Assembly: GCF_038397755.1 (NCBI RefSeq)
Contig: NZ_CP151637.1
Location: 1,116,001 to 1,180,000, forward strand
Length of the DNA stretch: 64,000 nt
Reading direction: 5' to 3'
Origin: Microbacterium sp. LWH7-1.2
GTDB taxonomy: Bacteria > Actinomycetota > Actinomycetes > Actinomycetales > Microbacteriaceae
In this document: positions 26,178 to 35,354 of the stretch, in pieces
How positions within the stretch are numbered: position 1 is the first letter of the stretch
Layout: every line of letters begins with the position of its first letter
Made by a program: the position numbers and the translations under genes
The notes under the pieces: generated by a model
Database searches by the model: none
Told to the model about the DNA's origin: nothing
What the model saw: the letters and a program-made list of their open reading frames with translations, nothing else

Positions 26178-29100
26178 TCACCCCAGGCATTGCGGCCCGA
26201 GAAGTCCCTTGAGCTCGCCGTACAGATCCGGGGTGATCCGCACGGTGTGCGGGACCTCGAAGACCTTGGCCACCGTGCCGCTGTGGAGCTTGAGCGACAC
26301 CTCGGTGTCGCCGGCGTGACGGTTCAGGGTCTGCAGGAGCTCGCCGACGAGCGCCTCGCTCGCGCGGCGCTCCGGAATGATCAGCACCAGTGCGCTGGAC
26401 TCGTCCATGCTTCCGAGATCCGGGGCGAACGCCGACTGCGCGTGGAGGTTCATACCGTCGTCGCGACGCGAGACGCGGCCGCGCACCACGAGGATGGAGT
26501 CCGCCTGCAGCATGTGCTGGAACTCGGTGTAGGTCTTGCCCATGAACATGACCGTGATCTCGCCGTCGAAGTCCTCGACGGTGATCATGCCGTAGGGATT
26601 GCCGCTCTGCTTGGCCACGCGGTGCTGCACGCTCGTGACCAGGCCGGCGATCGTCACCTGGTCGCCGTCACCGACGTCCTCCGAGGCGAGCAGATCGTGG
26701 ATGCTGGTCGACGCGTGCTTCGCGAGCGGGATCTCGAGCCCCGCCAGTGGGTGGTCGGACACGTAGAGGCCGAGCATCTCCCGCTCGAACGCGAGCTTGT
26801 CCTTCTTGGTCCACTCGGGCCGGTCGGGCACCTTGGCCGCCTGGTGCGGCTCGTCGTCTGCCCAGAGCGAGTCGAAGTCGAAGCCGACCTCGCCGTTGGC
26901 CTCGCGGCGCTTGTCGAGCACGGCGGCCTCGGTCGCGTCCTCATGGATCTCCATGAGTGCGCGGCGCGTCGATCCCATCGTGTCGAACGCGCCGGCCTTG
27001 ATGAGCGACTCGACCGTCCGCTTGTTCGCGACGTGTACCGGCACCTTCGACAGGAAGTCGTGGAAGCTCGTGTAGGGTGCATCGGCCCGCGCGGCGACGA
27101 TGCCGTCGACGACGTTGCCGCCGACGTTGCGCACCGCCCCGAGGCCGAAGCGGATGTCTTCGCCGACGGCCGCGAAGTAGCGGATCGACTGCCCCACGTC
27201 CGGCGGGAGCACTTTGATGCCCATGCGGCGGCACTCGTTGAGGTACACCGCCATCTTGTCTTTCGAGTCGCCGACGCTGGTGAGGAGCGCGGCCATGTAC
27301 TCGGCCGGATAGTGGGCCTTGAGGTAAGCCGTCCAGTAGGACACGAGCCCGTAGGCGGCGGAGTGCGCCTTGTTGAAGGCGTAGTCCGAGAAGGGAAGCA
27401 GGATGTCCCACAGCGCCTGGATGGCGGCCTCGCCGAACCCGCGCTCCTTCATGCCGCCGGAGAAGCCCTCGTACTGCTTGTCGAGTTCGGACTTCTTCTT
27501 CTTGCCCATGGCGCGGCGCAGGATGTCTGCCTGGCCGAGCGAGAAGCCGGCGACCTTCTGGGCGATGGCCATGACCTGCTCCTGATAGATGATCAGGCCG
27601 TAGGTCGTGTCGAGGATGTCCTTGAGGGGCTCTTCGAGCTCGGGGTGGATCGGCGTGATGTCCTGCAGCCCGTTCTTGCGCAGCGCGTAATTGGTGTGCG
27701 AGTTCGCACCCATCGGGCCCGGGCGGTACAGGGCGATCACGGCCGAGATGTCTTCGAAGTTGTCGGGCTTCATCAGCCGCAGCAGGGATCGCATCGGCCC
27801 GCCGTCGAGCTGGAAGACCCCCAGCGTGTCGCCGCGGGTGAGCAGGTCGTAGGCGGGGCGGTCGTCGAGCGTCAGGTGCTCGAGGTCGAGCTCCTCCCCG
27901 CGGTTGAGGCGGATGTTGTCGAGCGCGTCCGAGATGATCGTGAGGTTGCGCAGCCCCAGGAAGTCCATCTTGATGAGGCCGAGGGTCTCGCACGACGGGT
28001 AGTCGAACTGCGTGACGATCTGGCCGTCCTGCTCGCGCCGCATGATCGGGATGATGTCGAGCAGCGGCTCCGACGACATGATCACGCCGGCCGCATGCAC
28101 GCCCCACTGCCGCTTCAGTCCCTCCAGCCCGAGTGCACGGTCGAACACCGTCTTCGCCTCGGGATCGGTCTCGATCAGCGTGCGGAACTCGACAGCCTCC
28201 TTGTAACGCGGATGCTGCGGGTCGAACATTCCGTCGAGCGGCATGTCCTTGCCCATGACAGGCGGCGGCATGGCCTTCGTCAGGCGCTCCCCCATGCTGA
28301 ACGGGAACCCGAGGACGCGTCCCGCATCCTTCAGGGCCTGCTTCGACTTGATGGTGCCGTACGTGACGATCTGCGCGACCCGCTCGGAGCCGTACTTCTC
28401 AGTGACGTAGTCGATCACCTCACCGCGGCGGCGGTCGTCGAAGTCGACATCGAAGTCAGGCATCGAGACGCGGTCCGGGTTGAGGAAGCGCTCGAAGATG
28501 AGGCCGTGCTCGAGCGGGTCGAGGTCGGTGATCTTCATCGCGTAGGCGACCATCGAGCCCGCACCCGAGCCTCGGCCGGGGCCGACGCGGATGCCGTGGT
28601 CCTTCGCCCAGTTGATGAAGTCGGCGACGACGAGGAAGTACCCCGGGAAGCCCATCTGCAGGATGATGCCGGTCTCGTACTCCGCCTGCTTGCGCACCTT
28701 GTCGGGGATGCCGCCCGGGTACCGGTAGTGGAGCCCGCGCTCGACCTCCTTGATGAGCCAGCTGTCTTCGGTCTCGCCGTCGGGGACCGGGAAGCGCGGC
28801 ATGTAGTTCGCGGCAGTGTTGAACTCGACCTTGCAGCGCTCCGCGATCAGCAGCGTGTTGTCGCACGCCTCGGGATGGTCGCGGAAGAGCTGGCGCATCT
28901 CCTGCGCGGTCTTGATGTAGTAGCCGTCGCCGTCGAACTTGAACCGATTCGGGTCGTCGAGGGTGGACCCGGACTGCACGCACAGCAGCGCCGCGTGCGC
29001 GTCGGCCTCGTGCTGGTGCGTGTAGTGGGAGTCGTTGGTGGCCACCAGAGGGATGCTGAGATCCTTGGCGAGTCGCAGCAGGTCGGACATGACCCGCCGC

Positions 29101-29696
29101 TCGATCGAGAGGCCGTGATCCATGATCTCGGCGAAGTAGTTCTCCTTGCCGTAGATGTCCTGGAATTCCGCGGCCGCCGCCCGGGCCGCGTCGTACTGAC
29201 CCAGGCGGAGGCGCGTCTGCACTTCGCCGGACGGGCAGCCGGTCGTCGCGATGAGTCCCTTGCCATACGTCTGCAGGAGTTCGCGGTCCATGCGCGGCTT
29301 GAAGTAGTAGCCCTCCATGCTCGACAGCGAGCTCAACCGGAACAGGTTGTGCATGCCCTCGGTGGTCTCGCTCCACAGCGTGGTGTGCGTATACGCACCG
29401 GAGCCGGAGACGTCGTCGCTCTTCTGCTCGGGCGTGCCCCACGCCACACGAGACTTGTCGCTGCGGTGGGTGCCGGGCGTGACGTACGCCTCGAGTCCGA
29501 TGATCGGGTTGATGCCTGCGGCCTGCGCCGCACGATAGAACTCGAACGCCGCGAACGTGTTGCCGTGGTCGGTGACGGCGATGGCCGGCATGCCGTACTC
29601 GGCCGCAGCCTGCGTCATCGCCCCGATCTTGGCCGCTCCGTCGAGCATCGAGTACTCGCTGTGCACGTGCAGATGAACGAAGGAATCGGATGCCAC
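26178..29696 (-). CDS. dnaE: DNA polymerase III subunit alpha
   Basis: DnaE is the replicative polymerase catalytic subunit. The 1172 residues begin with a PHP domain (FVHLHVHSEYSMLDG, VTDHGNTFAAFEF), then the palm with PDFDVDFDDRRR carrying catalytic aspartates, FNKAHSAAYGLVSYWTAYLK, a helix-hairpin-helix region, and an OB fold near residue 1000 (VTIAGLVTSVQHRV). Length is normal for the major bacterial DnaE1. The GTG start lies 6 nt after TAGACT, so the mRNA is probably leaderless. The stop is followed by 121 bp with nothing recognised. Confidence 0.97.
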   Translation of the reverse strand: MASDSFVHLHVHSEYSMLDGAAKIGAMTQAAAEYGMPAIAVTDHGNTFAAFEFYRAAQAAGINPIIGLEAYVTPGTHRSDKSRVAWGTPEQKSDDVSGSGAYTHTTLWSETTEGMHNLFRLSSLSSMEGYYFKPRMDRELLQTYGKGLIATTGCPSGEVQTRLRLGQYDAARAAAAEFQDIYGKENYFAEIMDHGLSIERRVMSDLLRLAKDLSIPLVATNDSHYTHQHEADAHAALLCVQSGSTLDDPNRFKFDGDGYYIKTAQEMRQLFRDHPEACDNTLLIAERCKVEFNTAANYMPRFPVPDGETEDSWLIKEVERGLHYRYPGGIPDKVRKQAEYETGIILQMGFPGYFLVVADFINWAKDHGIRVGPGRGSGAGSMVAYAMKITDLDPLEHGLIFERFLNPDRVSMPDFDVDFDDRRRGEVIDYVTEKYGSERVAQIVTYGTIKSKQALKDAGRVLGFPFSMGERLTKAMPPPVMGKDMPLDGMFDPQHPRYKEAVEFRTLIETDPEAKTVFDRALGLEGLKRQWGVHAAGVIMSSEPLLDIIPIMRREQDGQIVTQFDYPSCETLGLIKMDFLGLRNLTIISDALDNIRLNRGEELDLEHLTLDDRPAYDLLTRGDTLGVFQLDGGPMRSLLRLMKPDNFEDISAVIALYRPGPMGANSHTNYALRKNGLQDITPIHPELEEPLKDILDTTYGLIIYQEQVMAIAQKVAGFSLGQADILRRAMGKKKKSELDKQYEGFSGGMKERGFGEAAIQALWDILLPFSDYAFNKAHSAAYGLVSYWTAYLKAHYPAEYMAALLTSVGDSKDKMAVYLNECRRMGIKVLPPDVGQSIRYFAAVGEDIRFGLGAVRNVGGNVVDGIVAARADAPYTSFHDFLSKVPVHVANKRTVESLIKAGAFDTMGSTRRALMEIHEDATEAAVLDKRREANGEVGFDFDSLWADDEPHQAAKVPDRPEWTKKDKLAFEREMLGLYVSDHPLAGLEIPLAKHASTSIHDLLASEDVGDGDQVTIAGLVTSVQHRVAKQSGNPYGMITVEDFDGEITVMFMGKTYTEFQHMLQADSILVVRGRVSRRDDGMNLHAQSAFAPDLGSMDESSALVLIIPERRASEALVGELLQTLNRHAGDTEVSLKLHSGTVAKVFEVPHTVRITPDLYGELKGLLGPQCLG

Positions 29697-29702
29697 GCAT
29701 CG

Positions 29703-29708
29703 AGTCTA
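29703..29708 (-). promoter_or_regulatory. -10 element of leaderless dnaE
   Basis: TAGACT on the minus strand, 6 nt before the GTG at 29696. An out-of-frame ATG at 29700 lies in the spacer. Confidence 0.55.
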
Positions 29709-29804
29709 GGTTCGGCCGCCGACACCTGCCGCGGCATCCGTCGTGAGTCGCGCACTCCCGCCGCGAGGTCCCCTCACCCTCGACTCGAGGATGAAGGCCG
29801 GATC

Positions 29805-30254
29805 TCAGAAGTCTTCGTCGAGGGCGTACTGGCGCTGCCACGACTCGGGGCGGTCGATCCTGAGGCCGTACAGGTAGCGGATCAGCTGCCCCTGGTGCTG
29901 GGTCTCGTGCTCGAGCAGCGCAAGCACGTAGCGGAGCGAGTCGTCGTCGGCGGGATCGATGCCGCCGACCCATTCGTCGACGGCGGCGGCGGTCTGGCCG
30001 AGCGCGGTACGGACCGCGGCGGCGTCCGACGAGCCGTCGCGCGCGACGGGGCTGGAGAATCCCTGCCACTCCCCCGCCCGTGCGGCCTTCGGGAAGCTCT
30101 CGCGCGCGCCGAGCACGCACCACAGCTGGTGTCCGATCGTGTCGGAGGGCAGATCTGCCAGATGCGAGCCGAGGTGCTCGGCGGGAATCGTGTCGATGAA
30201 GTCGAGGTAGAGGGTGTTGGCGCGCTCGAGCCGGCGGCGCAGGAGTTCGTTCAC
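29805..30254 (-). CDS. DinB family (metal-binding four-helix) protein
   Basis: This 149-residue protein has the DinB/YfiT four-helix plan, a family that includes metal-dependent thiol transferases. Three histidines in the expected places are seen: DTIGHQLWCVLG near residue 46 and HETQHQGQLIRYL near residue 120. Substrate is unknown; mycothiol-dependent reactions are possible in actinobacteria. The GTG start lies 6 nt after TAGCGT, and the TAG of that hexamer is also the stop codon of the upstream GNAT gene. Confidence 0.85.
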   Translation of the reverse strand: MNELLRRRLERANTLYLDFIDTIPAEHLGSHLADLPSDTIGHQLWCVLGARESFPKAARAGEWQGFSSPVARDGSSDAAAVRTALGQTAAAVDEWVGGIDPADDDSLRYVLALLEHETQHQGQLIRYLYGLRIDRPESWQRQYALDEDF

Positions 30255-30260
30255 GCGTCC

Positions 30261-30266
30261 ACGCTA
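30261..30266 (-). promoter_or_regulatory. -10 element sharing the GNAT stop codon, leaderless DinB gene
   Basis: TAGCGT on the minus strand. Its first three bases (30266-30264) are the stop of the acetyltransferase gene, and it ends 6 nt before the DinB GTG. Confidence 0.55.
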
Positions 30267-30833
30267 GAGGTCGAGCCGCATGAGCACGCGGGGAAACCCC
30301 GACAGCACCGACTCGGTGTCGGCCGCCTTCACGAATCCCGCCTGCTCGAAGAGGCGGCGCGTGCCGACGTAGGCCATCGTCAGGTCGACCTTCTCGCCGC
30401 GGTTGTCGACGGGGTAGCCCTCGAGCACCGGGGCGCCGCGATCACGCGCGAAGTCGATGGCGCCGTCGATGAGTGCGTGCATGACCCCCTTCTTGCGATG
30501 ACCGGGCCGGACGCGGAAGCACCACACCGACCATGCGTCCTGTTCGTCGACGTGCGGGATCTTGCGGAAGGTGGCGAAGTGTGTCTGCGCGCGCGGCGCG
30601 ACAGCCGCCCACCCGACGACCTCCTCACCGTCGTACGCGAGCACGCCGATCGGTCCCTCCTCGTCGATGAGTCGCCGCACCCGCTCGCCGCGCTCCGGCC
30701 CCTTGAGCGCGAGGTTCTCCTTCGACGGGATGCGGTAGCTGAGGCAGAAGCACACATTGGAATCCGGATTCTTCGGACCGACCATCGTGGCGACGTCTTC
30801 ATAGACCGTCGCAGGTCTCACCTCGATCGACAT
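30264..30833 (-). CDS. GNAT family N-acetyltransferase
   Basis: The 189-residue cytosolic protein has the GNAT fold: N-terminal IEVRPATVYEDVATMVG, a central strand VVGWAAVAPR, and the acetyl-CoA loop VRPGHRKKGVMHALIDGA (R/Q-x-x-G-x-G/A type) near residue 110. The C-terminal LFEQAGFVKA is also typical. A CFCLSYRIPSKENLAL stretch near residue 30 resembles a GNAT subgroup found widely in Microbacteriaceae; the acceptor is unknown. I chose the ATG at 30833; in-frame codons further upstream extend into the region divergent to the NUDIX gene. Confidence 0.85.
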   Translation of the reverse strand: MSIEVRPATVYEDVATMVGPKNPDSNVCFCLSYRIPSKENLALKGPERGERVRRLIDEEGPIGVLAYDGEEVVGWAAVAPRAQTHFATFRKIPHVDEQDAWSVWCFRVRPGHRKKGVMHALIDGAIDFARDRGAPVLEGYPVDNRGEKVDLTMAYVGTRRLFEQAGFVKAADTESVLSGFPRVLMRLDL

Positions 30834-30898
30834 GCGAACACTCTGCCCGCAGCATCCGACATCGTCCAGGCGGTGGCGATCGCGCCCACCACGCCGCA

Positions 30899-30904
30899 TA
30901 GGGT
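30899..30904 (+). promoter_or_regulatory. -10 element of leaderless NUDIX gene
   Basis: TAGGGT ends 6 nt before the ATG at 30911. The GTG at 30905 directly abuts the hexamer and would lie upstream of the transcript start. Confidence 0.55.
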
Positions 30905-30910
30905 GTGAGC

Positions 30911-31387
30911 ATGCCCACCCCGGATTTCGTCCTCGAGCTGCGCGAGAAGATCGGCACCCACCCTCTGCCGCTGGTCGGCGTGACCGCGGTGGTCGTCCGC
31001 GATGCCCGTGTGCTGCTCGGCCGGCGCAGTGACAACGGCCACCTCACGCCGGTCACCGGCATCGTGGACCCCGGCGAGGAGCCCGCCGATGCCGCCGTTC
31101 GGGAGACCCTCGAAGAGGCCGGCGTGGTCTGCCGGGTCGAGCGGCTCGCGTGGGTGCATCAGATTCCACGGGTCACGTACGACAACGGCGACCAGAGCGA
31201 CTATCTCGACCTCGCGTTCCGCTGCCCGTGGGTGTCGGGCGAGCCCTACCCCGCCGACGGCGAGATGACGGAGGTCGGCTGGTACGAGCTCGCGGCCCTG
31301 CCCGCCGAGGTCAGCGCGGAGATGCGTCGCCGGATCGAGGTGGCGGTGCAGGACGAGGTCCCCGCACGCTTCGAGGGCGGGCGCTGA
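30911..31387 (+). CDS. NUDIX hydrolase
   Basis: The 158-residue enzyme should hydrolyse a nucleoside diphosphate linked compound. The NUDIX box reads GIVDPGEEPADAAVRETLEE followed by AGV, with all catalytic Glu and Arg positions present, near residues 50-72. VGVTAVVVRDARVLLGRRS before it and YLDLAFRCPWVSG after it complete the fold. The exact substrate is unknown; an NAD-pyrophosphatase or housecleaning role is possible. It is divergent from the GNAT gene and converges on rluD with 27 nt between. Confidence 0.9.
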   Translation: MPTPDFVLELREKIGTHPLPLVGVTAVVVRDARVLLGRRSDNGHLTPVTGIVDPGEEPADAAVRETLEEAGVVCRVERLAWVHQIPRVTYDNGDQSDYLDLAFRCPWVSGEPYPADGEMTEVGWYELAALPAEVSAEMRRRIEVAVQDEVPARFEGGR

Positions 31388-31414
31388 GCTCGCCTCGAGC
31401 CTGCTCCCGCCGGT

Positions 31415-32335
31415 TCAGTCGCCCCGCAGCAGGCTGAGAGCGTGGGCGAGGTCGGCCGGATAGTCCGACGTGAACGTGACCCAGTCCCCCGTCGTGGGGT
31501 GCGCGAACGAGAGCTCGCGCGCGTGCAGCCACTGACGGGTCAGGCCCAGCCGCGCCGACATCGTCGGATCCGCGCCGTAGAGCGGATCGCCGACGCACGG
31601 GTGCCGGTGCGCGGCCATGTGCACGCGGATCTGGTGGGTGCGGCCGGTCTCGAGGTGGATCTCGAGCAGCGACGCGCCAGGGAACGCCTCGAGCGTCTCG
31701 TAGTGGGTGACCGAGTCCTTGCCTTCCGGGGTCACCGCGAACTTCCACGAATGGGACGGATGCCGCCCGATCGGCGCGTCGATCGTGCCCGCGAGCGGGT
31801 CGGGGTGACCCTGCACGACGGCATGGTAGATCTTCTCGACCTCGCGCTCCTTGAATGCGCGCTTGAGCGCGACGTACGCGCTCTCGGTCTTGGCGACGAC
31901 CATGAGCCCGCTCGTGCCGACATCCAGTCGGTGCACGACGCCCTGGCGCTCGGCGGCGCCGGTCGTCGCTATGCGGTAGCCGCCGGCCGCGAGGGCGCCG
32001 AGGACGGTCGGCCCCTCCCATCCGAGGGACGGGTGCGCCGCGACACCGGAGGGCTTGTCGACCACCACGATGTCGTCGTCGTCGTAGACGATGCCGAGGT
32101 CGGGCACCTCCACAGGCACGACGCGGGGCTCCTCCTTGGGCGCCCACGACACATCCAGCCACGCGCCGCCCCGCAGCTTGTCGGACTTGGCGAGCGTGCG
32201 CCCGTCCATCGTGACGCCACCGGCCTCAGCGACCTCGGCCGCGAACGTGCGGGAGAAGCCGAGCATCTTGGCGAGTGCCGCGTCTACGCGGACGCCGTCG
32301 AGGCCGTCGGGGACGGGTAGGCTGCGCGAATCCAC
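31415..32335 (-). CDS. rluD: RluA/RluD family pseudouridine synthase
   Basis: The enzyme isomerises uridines in 23S rRNA. The 306 residues begin with an S4-like RNA-binding domain ([20 protein letters not shown]) and continue with the catalytic domain: [12 protein letters not shown], then [17 protein letters not shown] with the catalytic Asp in HRLD, and [13 protein letters not shown]. As in many bacteria it directly follows lspA: one base separates the lspA stop from this GTG start. It is the last gene of the run of minus-strand genes that begins at mraZ. Confidence 0.93.
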   Translation of the reverse strand: MDSRSLPVPDGLDGVRVDAALAKMLGFSRTFAAEVAEAGGVTMDGRTLAKSDKLRGGAWLDVSWAPKEEPRVVPVEVPDLGIVYDDDDIVVVDKPSGVAAHPSLGWEGPTVLGALAAGGYRIATTGAAERQGVVHRLDVGTSGLMVVAKTESAYVALKRAFKEREVEKIYHAVVQGHPDPLAGTIDAPIGRHPSHSWKFAVTPEGKDSVTHYETLEAFPGASLLEIHLETGRTHQIRVHMAAHRHPCVGDPLYGADPTMSARLGLTRQWLHARELSFAHPTTGDWVTFTSDYPADLAHALSLLRGD

Positions 32336-32336
32336 G

Positions 32337-33152
32337 TCAGAGCTGGGCGCCCGACCCGGGCCGCTTCGGATCGTTGCCCGTCTCATGGTCGGCCTCGAAC
32401 TCCTCGGCCTCGCGCTCGGCCTCTTCCTCGACCTTGCGCTGCTCCGCCTCGCTGAGCGGCGGCAGGCCGCGCTCGGCGGCGGGGATGCCGGCATCCGGGT
32501 CGGCCACGGGGAACTCGTCACCGAAGCCCTCCACGGTGCCGCCCGAGGCGAACTGGTCGCCTTCGGCGCCGAGCAGCGTCTCGTCGCTCTCGCTCTCGCT
32601 CTCGTTCTTGTCCTTGCGGCCGTGGTCGCGCGTACCGTCCATGTGAACCCCCACGAGTACCAGGAGTGCGATCGCGATCATGTCGCACACGATGAAGATG
32701 TCGGCGACGTTGTAGATCGCCGGGGACATGCCGGGGAAGAACCACATCCACGGCGTGTTGATGAAGTCGACGACGTGCCCGACGCCGAAGCCGGGGTCGC
32801 GGAACAGCCGGTCGGTGAGGTTGCCCAGGACGCCGCCGAGGAGGAGTCCGAGGGCGACCGCCCAGAGGCGCGAGCGCACGCGCGTCGCCGCGAGCCACGC
32901 GATGACGACGGCGACGGCGGCCAGCGCGATCGTGAAGATCCATGTGACCTCCTCGCCGAGCGAGAAGGCGGCGCCGGGATTGCGGGTCAGATAGAAGCTC
33001 AGGAAGTGGCCGAGGACCTCGACCGGCTCCTGGTACGGCAGATTCTCGAGTGCGAGATACTTCGCCAACTGGTCGGCGGCCAGCACCGCCACCGCGAGAA
33101 CCGCGATGATGGTGCCGGCCGCCGCCTGACGAAGGGGAGGTCGGCGCGACAA
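32337..33152 (-). CDS. lspA: signal peptidase II with an acidic C-terminal tail
   Basis: LspA removes signal peptides of lipoproteins such as CtaC and the small lipoproteins of this window. Residues 1 to about 170 hold four membrane helices and the two catalytic Asp motifs, [12 protein letters not shown] with GNLTDRL and NVADIFIV. A further 100 residues are very acidic and probably disordered ([24 protein letters not shown]). LspA is normally about 150-200 residues, so the tail is an addition. The TTG start lies 3 nt after the divIVA stop. The coding DNA of the ESESES segment is a short CTCTCG repeat. Confidence 0.93.
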   Translation of the reverse strand: MSRRPPLRQAAAGTIIAVLAVAVLAADQLAKYLALENLPYQEPVEVLGHFLSFYLTRNPGAAFSLGEEVTWIFTIALAAVAVVIAWLAATRVRSRLWAVALGLLLGGVLGNLTDRLFRDPGFGVGHVVDFINTPWMWFFPGMSPAIYNVADIFIVCDMIAIALLVLVGVHMDGTRDHGRKDKNESESESDETLLGAEGDQFASGGTVEGFGDEFPVADPDAGIPAAERGLPPLSEAEQRKVEEEAEREAEEFEADHETGNDPKRPGSGAQL

Positions 33153-33155
33153 GGC

Positions 33156-33725
33156 CTAGAGGCCCAGCGCGGAGACCGGCTGTGCGCCGGACGCCGTCGC
33201 CGTGGTCTCGAGGTCGCGCAGCTTGCCCTCGATGTAGCTGCGCAGCTGCGCGCGGTAGTCGCGCTCGAAGTTGCGGAGCTCGGAGATGCGGCCCTCGAGC
33301 GTCGTGCGCTCGCGCTCGAGCTTGGAGAGCTCCTCGCGACCGCGGGTCTCGGCCTCGGACACGATCGACGCCGCCTGCGACTTGGCGTCGGAGATGAGCT
33401 GGTCGCGCTGCGCGATGCCCTCGGCGACGTGCTCGTCGTGCAGGCGCTGGGCAAGCTCGATGATGCCGGCGCTCGCGGCGGGGCCGGCTCCGCCGACGGG
33501 GGCGGCCTCGACGACAGGCGCCGGGGTGGGCGCAGCGGCAGGTGCGGCAGCACCCGACTCGTACGCCGCCAGCTTGGCCTTCAGCTCCTCGTTCTCGGTG
33601 AGAGCCTTGCGCCACTCCACGACGATCTCGTCGAGGAAGTCGTCGACCTCATCCGGGTCGAAACCCTCCTTGAAGCGGACGTGCTGGAACTGCTTGGTGA
33701 CGACGTCATCGGGGGACAATGCCAT
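33156..33725 (-). CDS. divIVA: DivIVA / Wag31 polar growth protein
   Basis: DivIVA marks curved membrane at poles and septa and directs polar wall growth in actinobacteria. The 189 residues start with the membrane-binding domain (LSPDDVVTKQFQHVRFKEG, then YDPDEVDDFLDE-like GFDPDEVDDFLDEIV). A first coiled-coil, a Pro/Ala linker (about residues 58-85) and a second coiled-coil (about 88-175) follow. Length is somewhat short for actinobacteria. lspA and rluD follow almost without gaps. Confidence 0.94.
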   Translation of the reverse strand: MALSPDDVVTKQFQHVRFKEGFDPDEVDDFLDEIVVEWRKALTENEELKAKLAAYESGAAAPAAAPTPAPVVEAAPVGGAGPAASAGIIELAQRLHDEHVAEGIAQRDQLISDAKSQAASIVSEAETRGREELSKLERERTTLEGRISELRNFERDYRAQLRSYIEGKLRDLETTATASGAQPVSALGL

Positions 33726-33861
33726 GGTGATTCCTCTTTCGAGCGTCTGGTCGCTGGCCGATGTCGGGGCGGCCGCCGGCTGGCGGCCGTTCGTATCAGC
33801 AAAGCATAGTCATCGGTTCTGAGAGTGTCGAAGCCGGCGACCGGGTCGGAGATGAGTCGGT

Positions 33862-34161
33862 TCAGCCCGCGATAGTGCGGGTGATGCTGAGCAGGATGAA
33901 GCACAGCAGCATCGTCAGCGCGAACCCGAAGTCGATCGCGATGGCACCCACGCGCAGCGGCGGGATGAAGCGACGGAACAGCCGGATCGGCGGGTCGGTG
34001 ACGGTGTAGATGATCTCCGCGGCGACCAGGCCCGCGCCCCGGGGGCGCCACTCGCGGTTGAAGAACGGGATCCAGTCGAGGACCAGGCGCGAGAGCAACA
34101 CGAAGACATAGATGAGCAGCGCGAGGTTGAGGATCGCTGCGATGAGTTGGACGACTGCCAC
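33862..34161 (-). CDS. yggT: YggT family membrane protein
   Basis: The 99-residue protein has two membrane helices, residues about 5-27 and 70-95, separated by a loop with SRLVLDWIPFF and TDPPIRLFRRFIPP, both typical of YggT. The family has an unclear role near the division site or in osmotic tolerance. It sits between sepF and divIVA as in mycobacteria. The GTG start is 6 nt after TAATCT, whose TAA is the sepF stop codon, so it can be read both from the operon and from its own leaderless promoter. Confidence 0.9.
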   Translation of the reverse strand: MAVVQLIAAILNLALLIYVFVLLSRLVLDWIPFFNREWRPRGAGLVAAEIIYTVTDPPIRLFRRFIPPLRVGAIAIDFGFALTMLLCFILLSITRTIAG

Positions 34162-34167
34162 GTAGCC

Positions 34168-34173
34168 AGATTA
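34168..34173 (-). promoter_or_regulatory. -10 element formed by the sepF stop codon, leaderless yggT
   Basis: TAATCT on the minus strand. TAA (34173-34171) is the stop of sepF, and the hexamer ends exactly 6 nt before the yggT GTG. Confidence 0.5.
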
Positions 34174-34635
34174 CGGCTGTGCGAACGGAACCGACTCCGG
34201 ATCCGCCTGCGCGACCGCTCCGTCGCCTGACACGGCGACGTTCTCGGGCGACAGCAGGAACACCTTGCTGGTGACCCGCTCGATGCGTCCGTAGAGGCCG
34301 AGCGACAAGCCGCTCGCGAAGTCGATGAGGCGCCGCGCATCGGCGTCGCTCATCTGCGAGAGGTTGATGATGACGGGGATGCCGTCACGGAAGTTCTCCG
34401 CGATGATCTGGGCATCGCGGTACTGCTTGGGGTGCACCGTGAGGATCTCGTTGATCGCCGCGGGCGCCGGCTGACGCACGACCGCCGGGCGGTGGATCGG
34501 GGTCACCGGCGCCGCCGGCTTGTCGACCACCTTCTCGGAGGTGCGAGCACGCGGCTGAGGGGCCGGCTCTTCGTAGACCTCTTCCTCGTCGGCGAGTCCG
34601 AGGTACACCATGGTCTTCTTGAGCGGGTTCGACAT
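34171..34635 (-). CDS. sepF: cell division protein SepF
   Basis: SepF links the FtsZ ring to the membrane. The 154 residues start with the amphipathic membrane-binding helix ([18 protein letters not shown]), pass through a Pro/Ala-rich linker, and end in the FtsZ-binding domain with [40 protein letters not shown] and [10 protein letters not shown] prefer the ATG at 34635 because GGAGG lies 5 nt upstream; another ATG seven codons earlier (34656) is possible. It follows yggS and precedes yggT. Confidence 0.94.
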   Translation of the reverse strand: MSNPLKKTMVYLGLADEEEVYEEPAPQPRARTSEKVVDKPAAPVTPIHRPAVVRQPAPAAINEILTVHPKQYRDAQIIAENFRDGIPVIINLSQMSDADARRLIDFASGLSLGLYGRIERVTSKVFLLSPENVAVSGDGAVAQADPESVPFAQP

Positions 34636-34664
34636 CTGATCCTCCGTAGTGCTCATCTGTTCCG

Positions 34665-34670
34665 AGGCTA
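34665..34670 (-). promoter_or_regulatory. -10 element formed by the yggS stop codon, before sepF
   Basis: TAGCCT on the minus strand. TAG (34670-34668) is the stop of yggS. It is 8 nt before the ATG at 34656 and 29 nt before the ATG at 34635 with its GGAGG. Confidence 0.4.
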
Positions 34671-35354
34671 ATCGCGTTCTGGCCTGGGTCCGGTGATTGC
34701 CGAACCGATGCGTAGGTGTGTCGCGCCGGCCGCGATGGCCTCGGCGAAGTCGGCCGTCATGCCCGCGGAGATCCAGTCGGCGTCGGCGACGACCGAGCGC
34801 ACGACGCCCGAGAGACCGTTCAGGCGCTCGAAGGCGGGTGCGGGCGGCTCGTCCAGCGGTGCGACCGCCATCACCCCTCGCACGCGCAGCGAGGGCAGCG
34901 CCGCGGCATGCGAGGCGAGTGCCTCGAGGTCGCCCGGTGCGACTCCCCCACGACCCGGGTCGTCCGTGAGATTCACCTGCAGCAGCACGTCCAGGACGAG
35001 GTCGCCCGGCTCGGCGGCGGCGTCGAGCGCGTCGGCGAGGCGGGCGCGGTCGAGCGAATGGACGACGGATGCCGCGGCCCGGATCGCACGCGCCTTGTTG
35101 GTCTGCGCCTGCCCGATGAAGTGCCAGTGCAGGCCGTCGAGGTCTCCGACCTCGACGGCCTTGCGACTGAACTCCTGCTGCCGGTTCTCCCCCACGTCGC
35201 GCACACCGAGCCCGTACAGCTCCTTTACGAGCGACGCAGGGTGGAACTTCGTCACGACGATGCGGGTCAGCTCGGACGGATCGCGATGCGCTGCCCGCGC
35301 AGCATCCGCTATCCGTTCATCGATCGCCGCGAGACGCTCGGCGAGACCGCCCAC
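34668..35354 (-). CDS. yggS: YggS family pyridoxal phosphate homeostasis protein
   Basis: YggS/PLPBP proteins bind PLP and buffer its level; no reaction is established for the family. The 228 residues form an alanine-racemase-like barrel with the PLP lysine in [12 protein letters not shown], the [12 protein letters not shown] motif, and [35 protein letters not shown] sequence near the end binds phosphate. The GTG start directly follows the ftsZ TAA with no gap. Confidence 0.93.
   Translation of the reverse strand: MGGLAERLAAIDERIADAARAAHRDPSELTRIVVTKFHPASLVKELYGLGVRDVGENRQQEFSRKAVEVGDLDGLHWHFIGQAQTNKARAIRAAASVVHSLDRARLADALDAAAEPGDLVLDVLLQVNLTDDPGRGGVAPGDLEALASHAAALPSLRVRGVMAVAPLDEPPAPAFERLNGLSGVVRSVVADADWISAGMTADFAEAIAAGATHLRIGSAITGPRPERD

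Noticed and set aside
26190..30908. A 1572-codon open frame on the plus strand
   Set aside because: It is antisense to dnaE, DinB and GNAT genes, has an Arg/Val/Asp-rich composition with no motif, and arises from high GC.
32580..32620. CTCTCG repeats as a CRISPR or tandem-repeat locus
   Set aside because: It is a very short microsatellite in frame with the acidic tail of LspA.
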